NCBI GenBank assembly: GCA_018435055.1
Contig: JAHDOA010000047.1
Span: 28,518-92,517, forward strand
Length of the DNA: 64,000 bases
Reading direction: 5' to 3'
Source: Pelotomaculum sp.
GTDB taxonomy: Bacteria; Bacillota; Desulfotomaculia; Desulfotomaculales; Pelotomaculaceae
Shown: piece by piece, positions 1-8,073 of the stretch
How the letters are laid out: every line of letters starts with the position of its first letter
Position numbering within the stretch: the stretch's first letter is position 1
Translations under genes and position numbers: made by a program
Notes under the pieces: model-generated
Seen by the model: the letters and a program-made list of their open reading frames with translations, nothing else
Database searches by the model: none
Told to the model about the DNA's origin: nothing

Positions 1-1092
1 TCGGTTCGTCTGCTCACAGGCAATAAGTGTACTTCCGGAGCCGCCGAAGGGATCAAGAACGATGCAATTAGTTAAGCTTGAGTTTAAAATGGGGTAAGCC
101 ACCAGTGTAACAGGCTTCATCGTTGGATGATCTGTATTCTTTTTCGGTTTTTCAAATTCCCAAATGGTAGTTTGCTTGCGGTCGGCATACCAGTTGTGTT
201 TGCCGGACTTCTTCCAGCCAAAGAGCACAGGCTCATGCTGCCATTGGTAAGGGGAGCGACCAAGAACCAGCGACTGCTTTTTCCAGATGCAAGTACCGGA
301 AAGATAAAAACCGGCATCAGAGAAAGCTTTTCTAAAATTCAACCCTTCAGTATCCGCATGAAATATATAAATAGAAGCATCCTTTGCCATTGCTGCTTCG
401 ATGTTTTTAAACGATGCAAACAGAAAATCATAGAAAGCTTCATTACCCATATTATCGTTTTTAATTTTGCCTGTTGTTCCTTCGTAGTTTACGTTGTAAG
501 GCGGATCTGTAACTGTAAGGTTAGCTTGTTTTCCGTCCATTAGTAGTTCAAAAGTTTCAGCTTTAGTAGAATCACCACATACTAGACGATGATTCCCAAG
601 AAGCCATAGATCACCCAGCTTAGTAGTAGCAGGCTTTTGAAGCTCCGCATCTACATCAAAGTCATCATCTTGGACACCATCAATATCGCCCAACAATTTA
701 TTTAGTTCCGCATCGTCAAAGCCAAGGAGGGAGATATCAAAGTCTACACCTTGAAGATCAGAAATCTCTACTGAAAGCATCTCAGCGTCCCAGCCTGCGT
801 TTAAGGCAAGGCGATTGTCAGCAATAATGTAAGCGCGTTTTTGTGCTTCGCTAAGATGCTCTGCAAATACACAAGGGACTTCCTTGACGCCTTCTTCCTT
901 GGCGGCCAGGATTCTGCCATGACCTGCTATGATATTTAAATCCTTATCCACGATGACCGGGTTGACAAATCCAAATTCCCTGAGAGATGCTCTAAGTTGG
1001 AGAATCTGTTCCTTGCTGTGAGTACGGGCATTTCTGGCATAAGGTACCAGCTTATCTATATTTACTTTTTCAAAACGTTCTGTTGAATTCAC
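1..1092 (-). CDS. ParB-like nuclease domain / DNA methyltransferase fusion (3' end outside window)
   Basis: Phage-type DNA modification protein, probably an N4-cytosine or N6-adenine methyltransferase with an N-terminal ParB/Srx-like domain. The frame is open from a GTG at 1092 to the left edge (364 codons), so the C-terminus lies outside. Residues 1-100 read like a ParB N-domain, with the VIVDKDLNIIAGHGRILAA stretch. The catalytic DPPY tetrad (VTDPPYNVNYEG) comes next, and a SAM-binding DPFGGSGST motif sits near the edge. That order is typical of beta-class methylases. The gene is adjacent to the terminase small subunit and in the same direction, a common arrangement in Clostridia prophages, where it may protect phage DNA. 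The start is chosen because it follows terS by six bases. The exact methylation target cannot be read from the sequence. Confidence 0.88.
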   Translation of the reverse strand, partial: MNSTERFEKVNIDKLVPYARNARTHSKEQILQLRASLREFGFVNPVIVDKDLNIIAGHGRILAAKEEGVKEVPCVFAEHLSEAQKRAYIIADNRLALNAGWDAEMLSVEISDLQGVDFDISLLGFDDAELNKLLGDIDGVQDDDFDVDAELQKPATTKLGDLWLLGNHRLVCGDSTKAETFELLMDGKQANLTVTDPPYNVNYEGTTGKIKNDNMGNEAFYDFLFASFKNIEAAMAKDASIYIFHADTEGLNFRKAFSDAGFYLSGTCIWKKQSLVLGRSPYQWQHEPVLFGWKKSGKHNWYADRKQTTIWEFEKPKKNTDHPTMKPVTLVAYPILNSSLTNCIVLDPFGGSGSTLIACEQTNR

Positions 1093-1098
1093 TTATTA

Positions 1099-1677
1099 TC
1101 ACCGTCCCTTCCTATCTGATAAAAGGGCCTCCATAATATCGTTCTGGGGATTACCCACAAAAGCTGTGGTGCAGTTTTGTTTTACTATGTCAAAAATCTC
1201 ATACCATAAAAGATTCGCCTGTTTTTGAAATGACTGGCTCATTTGCACAAAGGGGCTGGTAATTGCACCGCCGGTTGTTGGGTGCTTTCCCAAAAGCCCG
1301 TAAGTGCTGATGGCTTCTTCGCATTGAATGTATCTTGTAAAGGCTTGAGCATAAGCTTCAATTAGCCTTGGGTTAACAAATTTCTCACAACCTCGGTCTC
1401 TTAACCATTTCCAGGTTTCGATAAACAGTGCATCCGCTCCTAAAGGCTTTCCGTCCCTTTGCCTTGTGCTAAGGTAGTCGCTTGGCGCAGGCATATCTTC
1501 TCCGTAAAGGTCAGAGTCCACATCTAAGTCCTCGACATCCAGTATCGACTCAGGGAGTATGTCCGGCACTTCCAGTATTTTTGCTGCTTTTCCTTTAATT
1601 ATTTTATCTGCAAGGGGCTGTGGTTTATCGCCTGCACGAACACGCCTGCCGCCCCTGTTTGTTCCGTCTTTTGCCAC
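1099..1677 (-). CDS. terS: Phage terminase small subunit, P27 family
   Basis: A 192-residue protein that looks like a P27-family terminase small subunit, the DNA-recognition component of the packaging motor. It has a basic N-terminus (GTNRGGRRVRAG), an acidic linker and a helical C-terminal part with TGGAITSPFVQMSQ followed by QANLLWYEIF, which is characteristic of the family. It starts with GTG behind a strong AGGAGGTGATG ribosome site. The large terminase gene would be expected further left, beyond the ParB-methylase. It marks where the replication module gives way to the packaging module of the prophage. Confidence 0.85.
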   Translation of the reverse strand: MAKDGTNRGGRRVRAGDKPQPLADKIIKGKAAKILEVPDILPESILDVEDLDVDSDLYGEDMPAPSDYLSTRQRDGKPLGADALFIETWKWLRDRGCEKFVNPRLIEAYAQAFTRYIQCEEAISTYGLLGKHPTTGGAITSPFVQMSQSFQKQANLLWYEIFDIVKQNCTTAFVGNPQNDIMEALLSDRKGR

Positions 1678-1773
1678 GCGCCATCACCTCCTTTCAGAGC
1701 AGGGCGTTAATCCCCCCTTTGAACCGCAATTTTTTAACGCGTTGCCCCCCGCCGCTGTCCGCTAAAAAAGGTT

Positions 1774-2142
1774 TTAGAGATTTGACTGCCCCCACCGGTC
1801 ACCGCTCTCGACAGTGATTCGGGAGTGGCAGGATTTACAAAGAGACATGAGGTTGTTCTTCTCGTTTCCTCCGCCCTTCGATAGGGGAAGGATGTGATGG
1901 ACTTCCTCAGCAGGGGTAAGCCTGCCTTGCCTTTGGCACTCTTCACAAAGGGGGTGGACCTTGATGTATCTATCGCGGATGCGTTTCCATGCACGGCCGT
2001 ATCGTTTGTTGGATTCAGGGTCACGTTGATATTGGTTGTAATTCCTGTTCATAGTTTTTTGGTGTTCAGCGCAGTATTGCCCGTCACTAACGAGCCGACC
2101 GCAGCCGGGATATGAACAAGGCCGTTTAGGCTTCCTTGGCAT
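1774..2142 (-). CDS. HNH endonuclease
   Basis: A 122-residue HNH nuclease, probably involved in phage DNA packaging or cohesive-end processing given its place directly before the terminase small subunit. Visible features are two cysteine pairs at the N-terminus (CSYPGCGRLVSDGQYC), a mid-protein CEEC, the HNH core EVHHILPLSKGG with the NNLMSLCKSCHSRI tail, and many basic residues. The ATG at 2142 has GAGGTGAGG upstream. HNH proteins placed beside terS/terL are standard in Firmicutes phages and often stimulate terminase cleavage; that role is inferred here from position. Confidence 0.9.
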   Translation of the reverse strand: MPRKPKRPCSYPGCGRLVSDGQYCAEHQKTMNRNYNQYQRDPESNKRYGRAWKRIRDRYIKVHPLCEECQRQGRLTPAEEVHHILPLSKGGGNEKNNLMSLCKSCHSRITVESGDRWGQSNL

Positions 2143-2172
2143 TTCCTCACCTCAATTCTGGCCATGAAAAAA

Positions 2173-2199
2173 GCCCCCACAAAATTTTCTTGCGAAGGC
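2173..2199 (-). terminator. Rho-independent terminator, minus strand
   Basis: On the minus strand a 10-bp stem (GCCTTCGCAA with TTGTGGGGGC, counting G-U pairs) closes a 7-nt loop and is followed by six T residues. It lies just after the small cysteine-rich gene and before the HNH gene, so it would separate the early phage operon from the packaging genes. Confidence 0.6.
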
Positions 2200-2239
2200 T
2201 TTCAAAGCTATTTATCAAAATAGGTTTTAATCGGAAAGA

Positions 2240-2416
2240 CTAATTGCTGCAATTAAGTTTCTCAGTTCTTTCTAGCTTAAGCTTTATTTCCCTAATCATG
2301 TCGTTCAGCCACTTCGGACTTGCTTGCTCTATTTCCAGCATTCTTGCATGGTATTTACAATAAAGACTGCCTGGCTTTACTTCGTGCCGGCAGTCCTGAT
2401 ATTGACATATCTTCAT
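2240..2416 (-). CDS. Small cysteine-rich phage protein (58 aa)
   Basis: A short unannotated open frame starting MKICQYQDCRHEV with an AGGAG ribosome site eight bases before the ATG. It has a CxxxxC pair near the start and a CKYH pair around residue 20, together resembling a tiny zinc-binding knuckle like the N-terminus of the neighbouring HNH protein. The rest is a basic, helical tail (IREIKLKLERTEK). It is transcribed with the phage genes and flanked by hairpins on both sides. The function is unknown; it could be a DNA-binding accessory or a relic of an HNH-type domain. Confidence 0.6.
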   Translation of the reverse strand: MKICQYQDCRHEVKPGSLYCKYHARMLEIEQASPKWLNDMIREIKLKLERTEKLNCSN

Positions 2417-2440
2417 TTGTTTCAGCTCCTAAAAATAAAG

Positions 2441-2460
2441 GCCCTCAATATTTCGAGGGC
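2441..2460 (-). terminator. Probable minus-strand terminator
   Basis: A perfect 6-bp GC-rich stem (GCCCTC/GAGGGC, 8-nt loop), followed on the minus strand by CTTTATTTTT. It sits after the DUF1492-like gene and immediately before the small cysteine-rich gene, so it may attenuate transcription between them. Confidence 0.5.
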
Positions 2461-2535
2461 TTCTTATTATACCTCTACACCTTATACTATATAGCATTTT
2501 CAACTATTTTAAAGTCCATTTCACTCCATTTTACT

Positions 2536-2961
2536 CTATTTTAGTCCACACTTTAGAACTTTAGTAACTTCTTTTAATGCTTCACTATGAATTCTAAAAA
2601 CCCCGCTTCTGCTGTAACCCAGACCTAAAGATATGTCCTCCCATGATTTATTGTCTAAATATCTTTGTTCTAAAACTAATTGATAATTTATATCTTCCAG
2701 CTTGCATATTACATTTAGGATTTCTTGTTTAAGTTCTATAAAATGGTCAATTTCTTGGTTAATTTCTTTTTCTAAATCAATAATTTTAGCCACAGTATTT
2801 TCAAAAGATCCTCTTATGTTCCTACCGCCGGACACTTTCACCTGCGTAAAGTTTGCTGTGACCTGCATAGCCAAGGACTTTAAGCTTTCAAGATATCTTA
2901 ATTTACTATTTATGCGTTGGTCCAGGCGATAAGCCTGTCCGAGGTATTCTTTCGCCGTCAT
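2536..2961 (-). CDS. DUF1492-like phage transcriptional regulator (sigma-like HTH)
   Basis: A 141-residue protein of the type usually annotated DUF1492/ArpU-like in Firmicutes phages; such proteins act as late-gene transcription regulators. The middle is a long coiled-coil-prone stretch (VAKIIDLEKEINQEIDHF), and the C-terminus has a sigma region 4-like helix-turn-helix (YLDNKSWEDISLGLGYSRSG followed by VFRIHSEALKEV). The ATG at 2961 overlaps the stop of the upstream gene (translational coupling) and has GGAGG in front. Being the last gene before the packaging genes fits a late switch. The assignment is by motif and position. Confidence 0.75.
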   Translation of the reverse strand: MTAKEYLGQAYRLDQRINSKLRYLESLKSLAMQVTANFTQVKVSGGRNIRGSFENTVAKIIDLEKEINQEIDHFIELKQEILNVICKLEDINYQLVLEQRYLDNKSWEDISLGLGYSRSGVFRIHSEALKEVTKVLKCGLK

Positions 2962-3179
2962 TATATAACCTCCCCCTTAAGTTTTTCTATAAGCATCTCC
3001 GGGTCGATTGCAGTAAGCGATGCGTACCAGTCGGAACGGAAAAACCGCTCTACTTCACGTTTTGTATATAAGGCCGTCCTATTCTTGGGGTGCTTTTTCA
3101 GTTTTTTAAGTGAGTCGCGGTAGTCCCTGACCGCCCGCAAAACGATAGCGTTTGCTAGCATTTCATATGAATCCTTCAT
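2961..3179 (-). CDS. Small phage protein of unknown function
   Basis: A 72-residue, charged protein (MKDSYEMLANAIVLRAVRDY at the start) with no motif I recognise. It is coupled to both neighbours: its ATG overlaps the stop of the SNF2-like helicase, and its own stop overlaps the start of the DUF1492-like gene. A clean GGAGAAAAATCGC spacing supports the start. Proteins of this size and position are common between the helicase and the sigma-like gene in Clostridia prophages, but no function is known to me. Confidence 0.7.
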   Translation of the reverse strand: MKDSYEMLANAIVLRAVRDYRDSLKKLKKHPKNRTALYTKREVERFFRSDWYASLTAIDPEMLIEKLKGEVI

Positions 3180-4537
3180 GCGATTTTTCTCCTTTCCGTT
3201 AGATTAATCTTGACTGCATTGATTAGGTCAGACTGGGTTTTCTCTTTTTTGTGAAGCGCCATCATAACCTGTTCGTCAATGGTTCCTTTTGCAACGATAT
3301 GGTGGATAACCACTGTATCATGCTGACCCTGTCGCCACAGTCGGGCATTGGTTTGCTGATATAGCTCAAGTGACCAGGTAAGGCCGAACCAGATAAGGGT
3401 AGAGCCGCCACTTTGAAGGTTTAGTCCATGCCCGGCAGAAGCGGGGTGAATAACTGCTACCTGGATATTTCCGCTGTTCCAATCTGCGATGTCCTTTGAC
3501 GTTTTGATCTGTCTAACATCAAAGCGCTGGCAGATTCGCTCAAGGTCGTGGTTATACCAGTAAGCAATTAGCACCGGCTTACCGTTGGCACTTTCAATTA
3601 AATCTTCAAGGGCGTCTAGTTTACGGTCATGGATGGGATGAGCCTTGCTATTCTCATCGTAGACAGCGCCGTTTGCCATCTGCAGGAGTTTGCCGGAAAG
3701 AACAGCTGCATTCATGGCATCAATTTCTTCGGCTTTAAGTTTTATGACCATGTCCTCACGGAAGGTATCGTAAATATCCCGCTCATTTTCATTTAAGTAC
3801 ACCGGCACTTCATTTATCACGCATTCCGGCATTTTCAAGAAATCGGTAGACTTCATGGAGATGGTAATATCCGATATAAGTCTGTAAATGGCCTTTTCTG
3901 CGCCTGGCAGCGGCTTATAGGAAAAGACTATCTGCTGATTGCGCTTATCTGGGATAAAAAAGTTATTGCGGTAGTGGGTAATATACCTACCGAGTCTTTG
4001 CCCCATGTCGAGGATACGAAACTGGGCCCATAAATCCATAAGTCCGTTACTGGAGGGAGTACCCGTAAGACCCACAATGCGTTTTATCTTAGGTCTTACT
4101 TTTAAAAGGCTTTTAAAGCGCTTGGCACTGTAGGATTTAAAAGAGGACAACTCATCAATTACCACCATATCGAAGTCGAAGGGGAGATCGCTTTTATTTA
4201 CAAGCCAATCCACATTTTCACGGTTGATGATGTAAATATCTGCTTTGGCCATGAGTGCATTTCTTCGTTCCTGTTCTGTGCCGATTGCCACGGAATAGGT
4301 AAGGCCACGCAGGTGATCCCATTTTTCAATTTCTGCAGGCCAAGTATTTCTAGCTACCCGGAGGGGCGCTATAACCAGGACTTTATGTGCATCGAATCGG
4401 TCAAAGAGAAGGTCGATTATTGCTGTCAGAGTAATCACGCTTTTGCCAAGGCCCATATCAAGTAGAATCGCTGATACCGGATGCTCCAGTATGAAGTTGG
4501 TTGCATATTTCTGATATTCATAAGGACTGTATTTCAT
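3176..4537 (-). CDS. Phage SNF2-like DEAD/DEAH helicase
   Basis: A superfamily 2 ATPase of about 453 residues, in the phage SNF2-like class that accompanies VRR-NUC nucleases. Visible motifs include motif I (LLDMGLGKSVITL, near residue 25), motif II (VVIDELSSFKS, a DEL variant of DEAH), motif III (LTGTPSSNG) and motif VI (QQTNARLWRQGQ). The start is placed at ATG 4537 rather than at an earlier in-frame codon because GGAGGTGTGCTTG precedes it and the protein then begins MKYSPYEYQKYA, as relatives do. It overlaps the VRR-NUC gene by 20 bases. It probably remodels replication or recombination intermediates of the phage. Confidence 0.9.
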   Translation of the reverse strand: MKYSPYEYQKYATNFILEHPVSAILLDMGLGKSVITLTAIIDLLFDRFDAHKVLVIAPLRVARNTWPAEIEKWDHLRGLTYSVAIGTEQERRNALMAKADIYIINRENVDWLVNKSDLPFDFDMVVIDELSSFKSYSAKRFKSLLKVRPKIKRIVGLTGTPSSNGLMDLWAQFRILDMGQRLGRYITHYRNNFFIPDKRNQQIVFSYKPLPGAEKAIYRLISDITISMKSTDFLKMPECVINEVPVYLNENERDIYDTFREDMVIKLKAEEIDAMNAAVLSGKLLQMANGAVYDENSKAHPIHDRKLDALEDLIESANGKPVLIAYWYNHDLERICQRFDVRQIKTSKDIADWNSGNIQVAVIHPASAGHGLNLQSGGSTLIWFGLTWSLELYQQTNARLWRQGQHDTVVIHHIVAKGTIDEQVMMALHKKEKTQSDLINAVKINLTERRKIA

Positions 4538-4799
4538 CAAGCACACCTCCAATCTGCTCCGCACTGTCAATGCAGTAAACTAAAAAGCCAAGTCGCTCTA
4601 ACTGCCTTTTTCTGCGTACTTGCAATGGTCGCATTTTTCTCCCCGGCGCTTTAAGTTCAATAAAGGCTATCTTCCCATGGGGTAATAGCACTAAGCGGTC
4701 AGGCACCCCATTGATACCAGGAGCAGTAAACTTAAATGCTATGCCGCCCATGTTTTTGACTGCGGATTTCAATTTACATTCCATCTTTTTTTCTAACAT
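4518..4799 (-). CDS. VRR-NUC domain nuclease
   Basis: A 93-residue stand-alone VRR-NUC protein, a PD-(D/E)XK-fold nuclease that cuts branched DNA such as Holliday junctions. The core is visible as GVPDRLVLLPHGKIAFIELK (the D, then ExK) followed by the VRR signature region QVRRKRQLERLGF. The start at ATG 4799 has AAAGGA six bases upstream. It overlaps the downstream SNF2-like helicase, and this nuclease-helicase pair is recurrent in phages. It is likely to resolve recombination intermediates during phage replication. Confidence 0.92.
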   Translation of the reverse strand: MLEKKMECKLKSAVKNMGGIAFKFTAPGINGVPDRLVLLPHGKIAFIELKAPGRKMRPLQVRRKRQLERLGFLVYCIDSAEQIGGVLDEIQSL

Positions 4800-4815
4800 T
4801 AGGTTCCTTTCCCGC

Positions 4816-5080
4816 TGTTCCGATGTCCCAAAAATCCCCTATATATATAAAATGCTGTATATATGCTATATACACTGTATCTACTTATCCTTTTATATTT
4901 GATAGTATTGATTGGAACATAGGAACAGCGTTTACCATTTACACCTATTTGTAAGGCTTTATAATTTGTTCCGACGGGGTGTAGAATTTGGCACTTTTGG
5001 TACAAAAACTAGACTACGGAACAATTCCAAACTGCTGCTTGCAAAAAACTTACTCATTGGAACAGGTGGACTTTGGAACA
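4816..5080. repeat. Cluster of seven GGAACA/TGTTCC hexamers beside the primase gene
   Basis: The 250-base gap between vapE-type primase and VRR-NUC (4800-5049) holds no convincing gene. Within 265 bases, reaching into the last codons of the primase, the hexamer GGAACA occurs at 4914, 4922, 5018, 5059 and 5075, and its complement TGTTCC at 4816 and 4967. Several share a longer context (TTGGAACA). Chance expectation for both strands is well below one. The spacing is irregular. It could be an iteron-like origin or an operator array; that is inference. Confidence 0.5.
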
Positions 5081-7425
5081 TAAACCCACTGTGGTCCATA
5101 GAGCGGGATGCGCACTTTTATCTTAGATCGCTCCCAGCCGCCGATACGGGCGATGATGGCCGAGATGTCATTGGCGTCAACTCGGCGCAAGTTGGCTCTT
5201 TCTTTGCCGAAGCACTCGCACCAGATTTCCATATTGGAGACGGCTTCACGCTTTTTGCTGCCGGTGCGGTTTTCGCCGCCAAACTCGCTGCCGTTTAAGA
5301 AATTCCTGCGTTCAAACAGGTCCATGTTGTCCCAGTCCTCCGGAAGAAGGGTGTCAAGGTATTCACGCACCAATCCTTCTCGCTCGTCTGATTCCAGGGC
5401 TTCACGCTGCTCGGCCTTTGCTAATTTTTCAATGGTATTATCTAGGTATAACTTTTCGCCCTTTTTCACATGCGCTAGAGCTTCTGCCCAGATCTGTTGG
5501 ATCTCATAGTCTGAAAGCTGCCATGAATGTTTTGCCTTACCACCAGGTGTTTTTACCGGCCAAAACCTTCGGTTGCCGGTGGTATCACGAAGGTATCCGG
5601 ATTCTGCATTGGTCGTACCAAAAAATACGCATTGCCTAAGGTGTGGTGTAGCTCGTCTGCCGAAGGAGGCACGATAGATATCATTTTGCCTTGAGATGAA
5701 GGAACGGAGGGTTTCAACTTCAGCTTTTCTAAGGCCCGCCAGTTCACCAATTTCCAGAATCCAGTAACCTTGCAGCTTCTCGGCAGCGGTTTTATCCTTG
5801 GTATCGCTAAGGTTTAAACTATCGGAGAACCACTCCCCGGCAAGTTTTAAGATGAGAGTGCTTTTGCCGATGCCCTGGGGACCGTTTAACACCAGCATGG
5901 AATCAAACTTACAACCGGGGTTTAGTACCCTGGCAATAGCAGCGCAAAGGGTTTTCCTGGTCACTGCCCGGACATATTCGTTATCATCCGAGCCAAGATA
6001 ATCAATGAGCAGCGTATCCACGCGGGGTATTTCATCCCACGCAGGCAGACCGTCAATGTACTCCCGGATGGGGTGGTAGGAGCGGTCATCGGCAACTTTG
6101 GTGACCGCAATTTCATAGTTCCTTGCCGAGAAGGTGCCATAGTGCCGATCGATATAACTGATTAGTTGGGCATCGTCCGCATCTCGCCAAAACTTGCTTG
6201 GATGGCTCCAGGGAACTTCGCCTTTTATCTCCAAGCCGTCCATGTGTTGATTAAAGACGATGCCTTTTAAGTTAGGATCATTTTCCAAGATAAGCGTAAG
6301 GTTACGAAGGTTATTCTTTAGCACCTTGGAGCGCGGCTCATATTCTAAACGCGAAAGCCAGTCGGTATCGTCGCTAAATTCCTCCAGAGCTTCTTGCTGG
6401 CGTTCAAGGGCGATTGCAAGTTTTACTTTGTCGTCCTCCACAGCAAATCGGCACATTTCTTTGAAGGAAGGTAGCTTGCTTGGAGGAGTATCCGCCGCTG
6501 CCTTATCATCAAGCCTGCCGAACTTGTGAATCCGCACCACATCAAAGGCATTCATAAGCTGTCCGCAAGCCGGGTCGGTGGCGTGATGGGAATAGGCGAA
6601 TTTATCGTCGTAAATAACTACACCTGCAGTGCTGTCGGCGGGAATATAGTCGTATCTGCCATCCATCACTGATGGGGCATAAACATCCGGCAGAAATTTT
6701 TCGATTGTCTCCGTAATGCTGTAGGTCCGGCAGAAGGTTCCTATGATGCCGGGTTTTTCGAGGGGATTCTCTTGATGCTTGCCGGAAATTTCAGTGACCT
6801 TGCTTTCCCTTGATGATGTGGGCAGCAGAGAGCAATCCCGCCAATTTGGATGTTTTGCTAAATATTTGTCCGGGTCGAGCCATTCACCGTCACAGCGTTT
6901 GAATATGTACTCACCGTTTGAAGGCGTTGTAGGCCAGTACATCAGCTGGTTCGGGTAGTAGCTGCACTCGTCGAACATATCCATGCCGAGTTCTTCCGAA
7001 AAGTAGCGCGCAATGGCGATATATTCATCCGGCGTAACATCCCTAGCAAGGGGGACGATGATCCGTATCCTCGGCGCTTCCGAGGTGTGGCCGTGAGTGG
7101 TATAGAGGCAGGAAGCATATTTATGCCCCGCTTCATACCTTGAAATGAAATCCTTGTCCGCTCGGTCAGCATCGTGGGTCAACATAGAGCGGAAGGCTAC
7201 ATTTTCACGTTTACGGCTGTTGCCTTTTAGGTGGCCGCCTACAAAGCCACCTTTATCCTTTGCCCTATCACGCTCCGCCTTGGGTAATTTCGGATATTCT
7301 TCGACTGTTTCGGAAGTGCGAATTGTGTGTTCAAGACGGCTGCAAAGTTCTGCAAAGCGGATGGTCTTGTTAGACCAGTTCTTTGCAAAGCAGCTATTGC
7401 CGTATGCGATTGCTAAATCACGCAT
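5050..7425 (-). CDS. VapE/VirE-domain phage primase-helicase
   Basis: A 791-residue protein of the virulence-associated E (VapE) family, the replication initiator-primase-like ATPase of many Firmicutes phages. The C-terminal half carries the VirE P-loop ATPase, with Walker A GPQGIGKST near residue 520, a following LEIGELAG and FFGTTNAESGYLRD. The N-terminal half has a primase-polymerase-like section (THDADRADKDFI near residue 90, YPNQLMYWPTTPS near 155). The ATG at 7425 has an ideal AAGGAGGTATC site. It overlaps the DUF4406 gene by eight bases, indicating one operon. It most likely opens or primes the phage origin, possibly the adjacent hexamer cluster. Confidence 0.9.
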   Translation of the reverse strand: MRDLAIAYGNSCFAKNWSNKTIRFAELCSRLEHTIRTSETVEEYPKLPKAERDRAKDKGGFVGGHLKGNSRKRENVAFRSMLTHDADRADKDFISRYEAGHKYASCLYTTHGHTSEAPRIRIIVPLARDVTPDEYIAIARYFSEELGMDMFDECSYYPNQLMYWPTTPSNGEYIFKRCDGEWLDPDKYLAKHPNWRDCSLLPTSSRESKVTEISGKHQENPLEKPGIIGTFCRTYSITETIEKFLPDVYAPSVMDGRYDYIPADSTAGVVIYDDKFAYSHHATDPACGQLMNAFDVVRIHKFGRLDDKAAADTPPSKLPSFKEMCRFAVEDDKVKLAIALERQQEALEEFSDDTDWLSRLEYEPRSKVLKNNLRNLTLILENDPNLKGIVFNQHMDGLEIKGEVPWSHPSKFWRDADDAQLISYIDRHYGTFSARNYEIAVTKVADDRSYHPIREYIDGLPAWDEIPRVDTLLIDYLGSDDNEYVRAVTRKTLCAAIARVLNPGCKFDSMLVLNGPQGIGKSTLILKLAGEWFSDSLNLSDTKDKTAAEKLQGYWILEIGELAGLRKAEVETLRSFISRQNDIYRASFGRRATPHLRQCVFFGTTNAESGYLRDTTGNRRFWPVKTPGGKAKHSWQLSDYEIQQIWAEALAHVKKGEKLYLDNTIEKLAKAEQREALESDEREGLVREYLDTLLPEDWDNMDLFERRNFLNGSEFGGENRTGSKKREAVSNMEIWCECFGKERANLRRVDANDISAIIARIGGWERSKIKVRIPLYGPQWVYVPKSTCSNE

Positions 7426-7846
7426 CTTCTGATACCTCCTTATACTCTAAGCCGAAAAATTTAACCCCCTGGCCGCGCTTCTTAGCTTTGGCAATCTCTA
7501 TAGCCATTCCGGCAGATATGCGGTCACCGAACACCCATACTTCCTGACACTTGCTCATAATGACCATGTTTATAAAAAGGGCGAGATCACGCTCCTTAGG
7601 ATTGTTGTCATCCATAAATTGCGGCAAGAGCAGATGCATAGCGATGGGAATGTAGCCGCTATCAAGGGCAAAGCGGCAATGCTCCCGTGCTTTTTTCACG
7701 TTTTCCTCCACATCCCCAGAATAGGGGGAGCAGATATATACAAGCGGCCTAAAGGGCATCTTTTTTGACTCTCTTTCGATACGAATCAAAGCCTCGTATG
7801 CAGTTGGGTCATAGTAGCCTTCAGCGTTATATTTTCTGATGCTCAT
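7418..7846 (-). CDS. DUF4406 domain protein (nucleoside deoxyribosyltransferase-like)
   Basis: A 142-residue protein with the DUF4406 fold, distantly related to nucleoside 2-deoxyribosyltransferases. The hallmark YICSPYSGDVEENV appears about a third of the way in, followed by PIAMHLLLPQFMDD and the EVWVFGDRISAGM segment. I place the start at ATG 7846 (MSIRKYNAEG) because GGAGGG lies ten bases upstream; a longer form from 7873 is possible. It is coupled to vapE-type primase. Phages often carry this family between polymerase and primase, perhaps for nucleotide salvage, but its reaction is not established. Confidence 0.82.
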   Translation of the reverse strand: MSIRKYNAEGYYDPTAYEALIRIERESKKMPFRPLVYICSPYSGDVEENVKKAREHCRFALDSGYIPIAMHLLLPQFMDDNNPKERDLALFINMVIMSKCQEVWVFGDRISAGMAIEIAKAKKRGQGVKFFGLEYKEVSEDA

Positions 7847-8063
7847 GAGTCTTTCGCCCTCCATACTTTTCAATTAAATCCTCCCGGCCAATTTCCACCA
7901 AACGCCTGAAGCTTTTATCTCTTGCTATTTCAGCGTCCTGTTTTGTTTTGAAGAAGACACATCCTTCCTCGGAAAAACCCTCAAGTTTTAAGGCAATACA
8001 GTAGCCGTCTTTGTTCGCGAAACAATCAATGTGAGTATTACACTTTGGATAAACTTTTCTCAT
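7827..8063 (-). CDS. Small phage protein of unknown function (78 aa)
   Basis: The open frame extends upstream into the polymerase gene, but the ATG at 8063 has an AGGAGACTGAAT leader and gives a 78-residue product starting MRKVYPKCNTHIDCF. Three or four cysteines lie in the first 40 residues (PKCNTHIDCF, DGYCIAL, EEGCVFF), suggesting a small zinc-binding or disulfide fold. The C-terminus is basic. It lies between the polymerase and the DUF4406 gene and overlaps the latter by 20 bases. I do not recognise a family. Confidence 0.65.
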   Translation of the reverse strand: MRKVYPKCNTHIDCFANKDGYCIALKLEGFSEEGCVFFKTKQDAEIARDKSFRRLVEIGREDLIEKYGGRKTHEHQKI

Positions 8064-8073
8064 ATTCAGTCTC

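Noticed and set aside
127..543. A 138-residue plus-strand frame at the left edge
   Set aside because: It is the antisense shadow of the ParB-methyltransferase, whose motifs are unambiguous on the other strand.
4799..5005. A 68-residue minus-strand frame between primase and VRR-NUC
   Set aside because: TTG start without a ribosome site, low-complexity composition; the region is better explained by the hexamer cluster.
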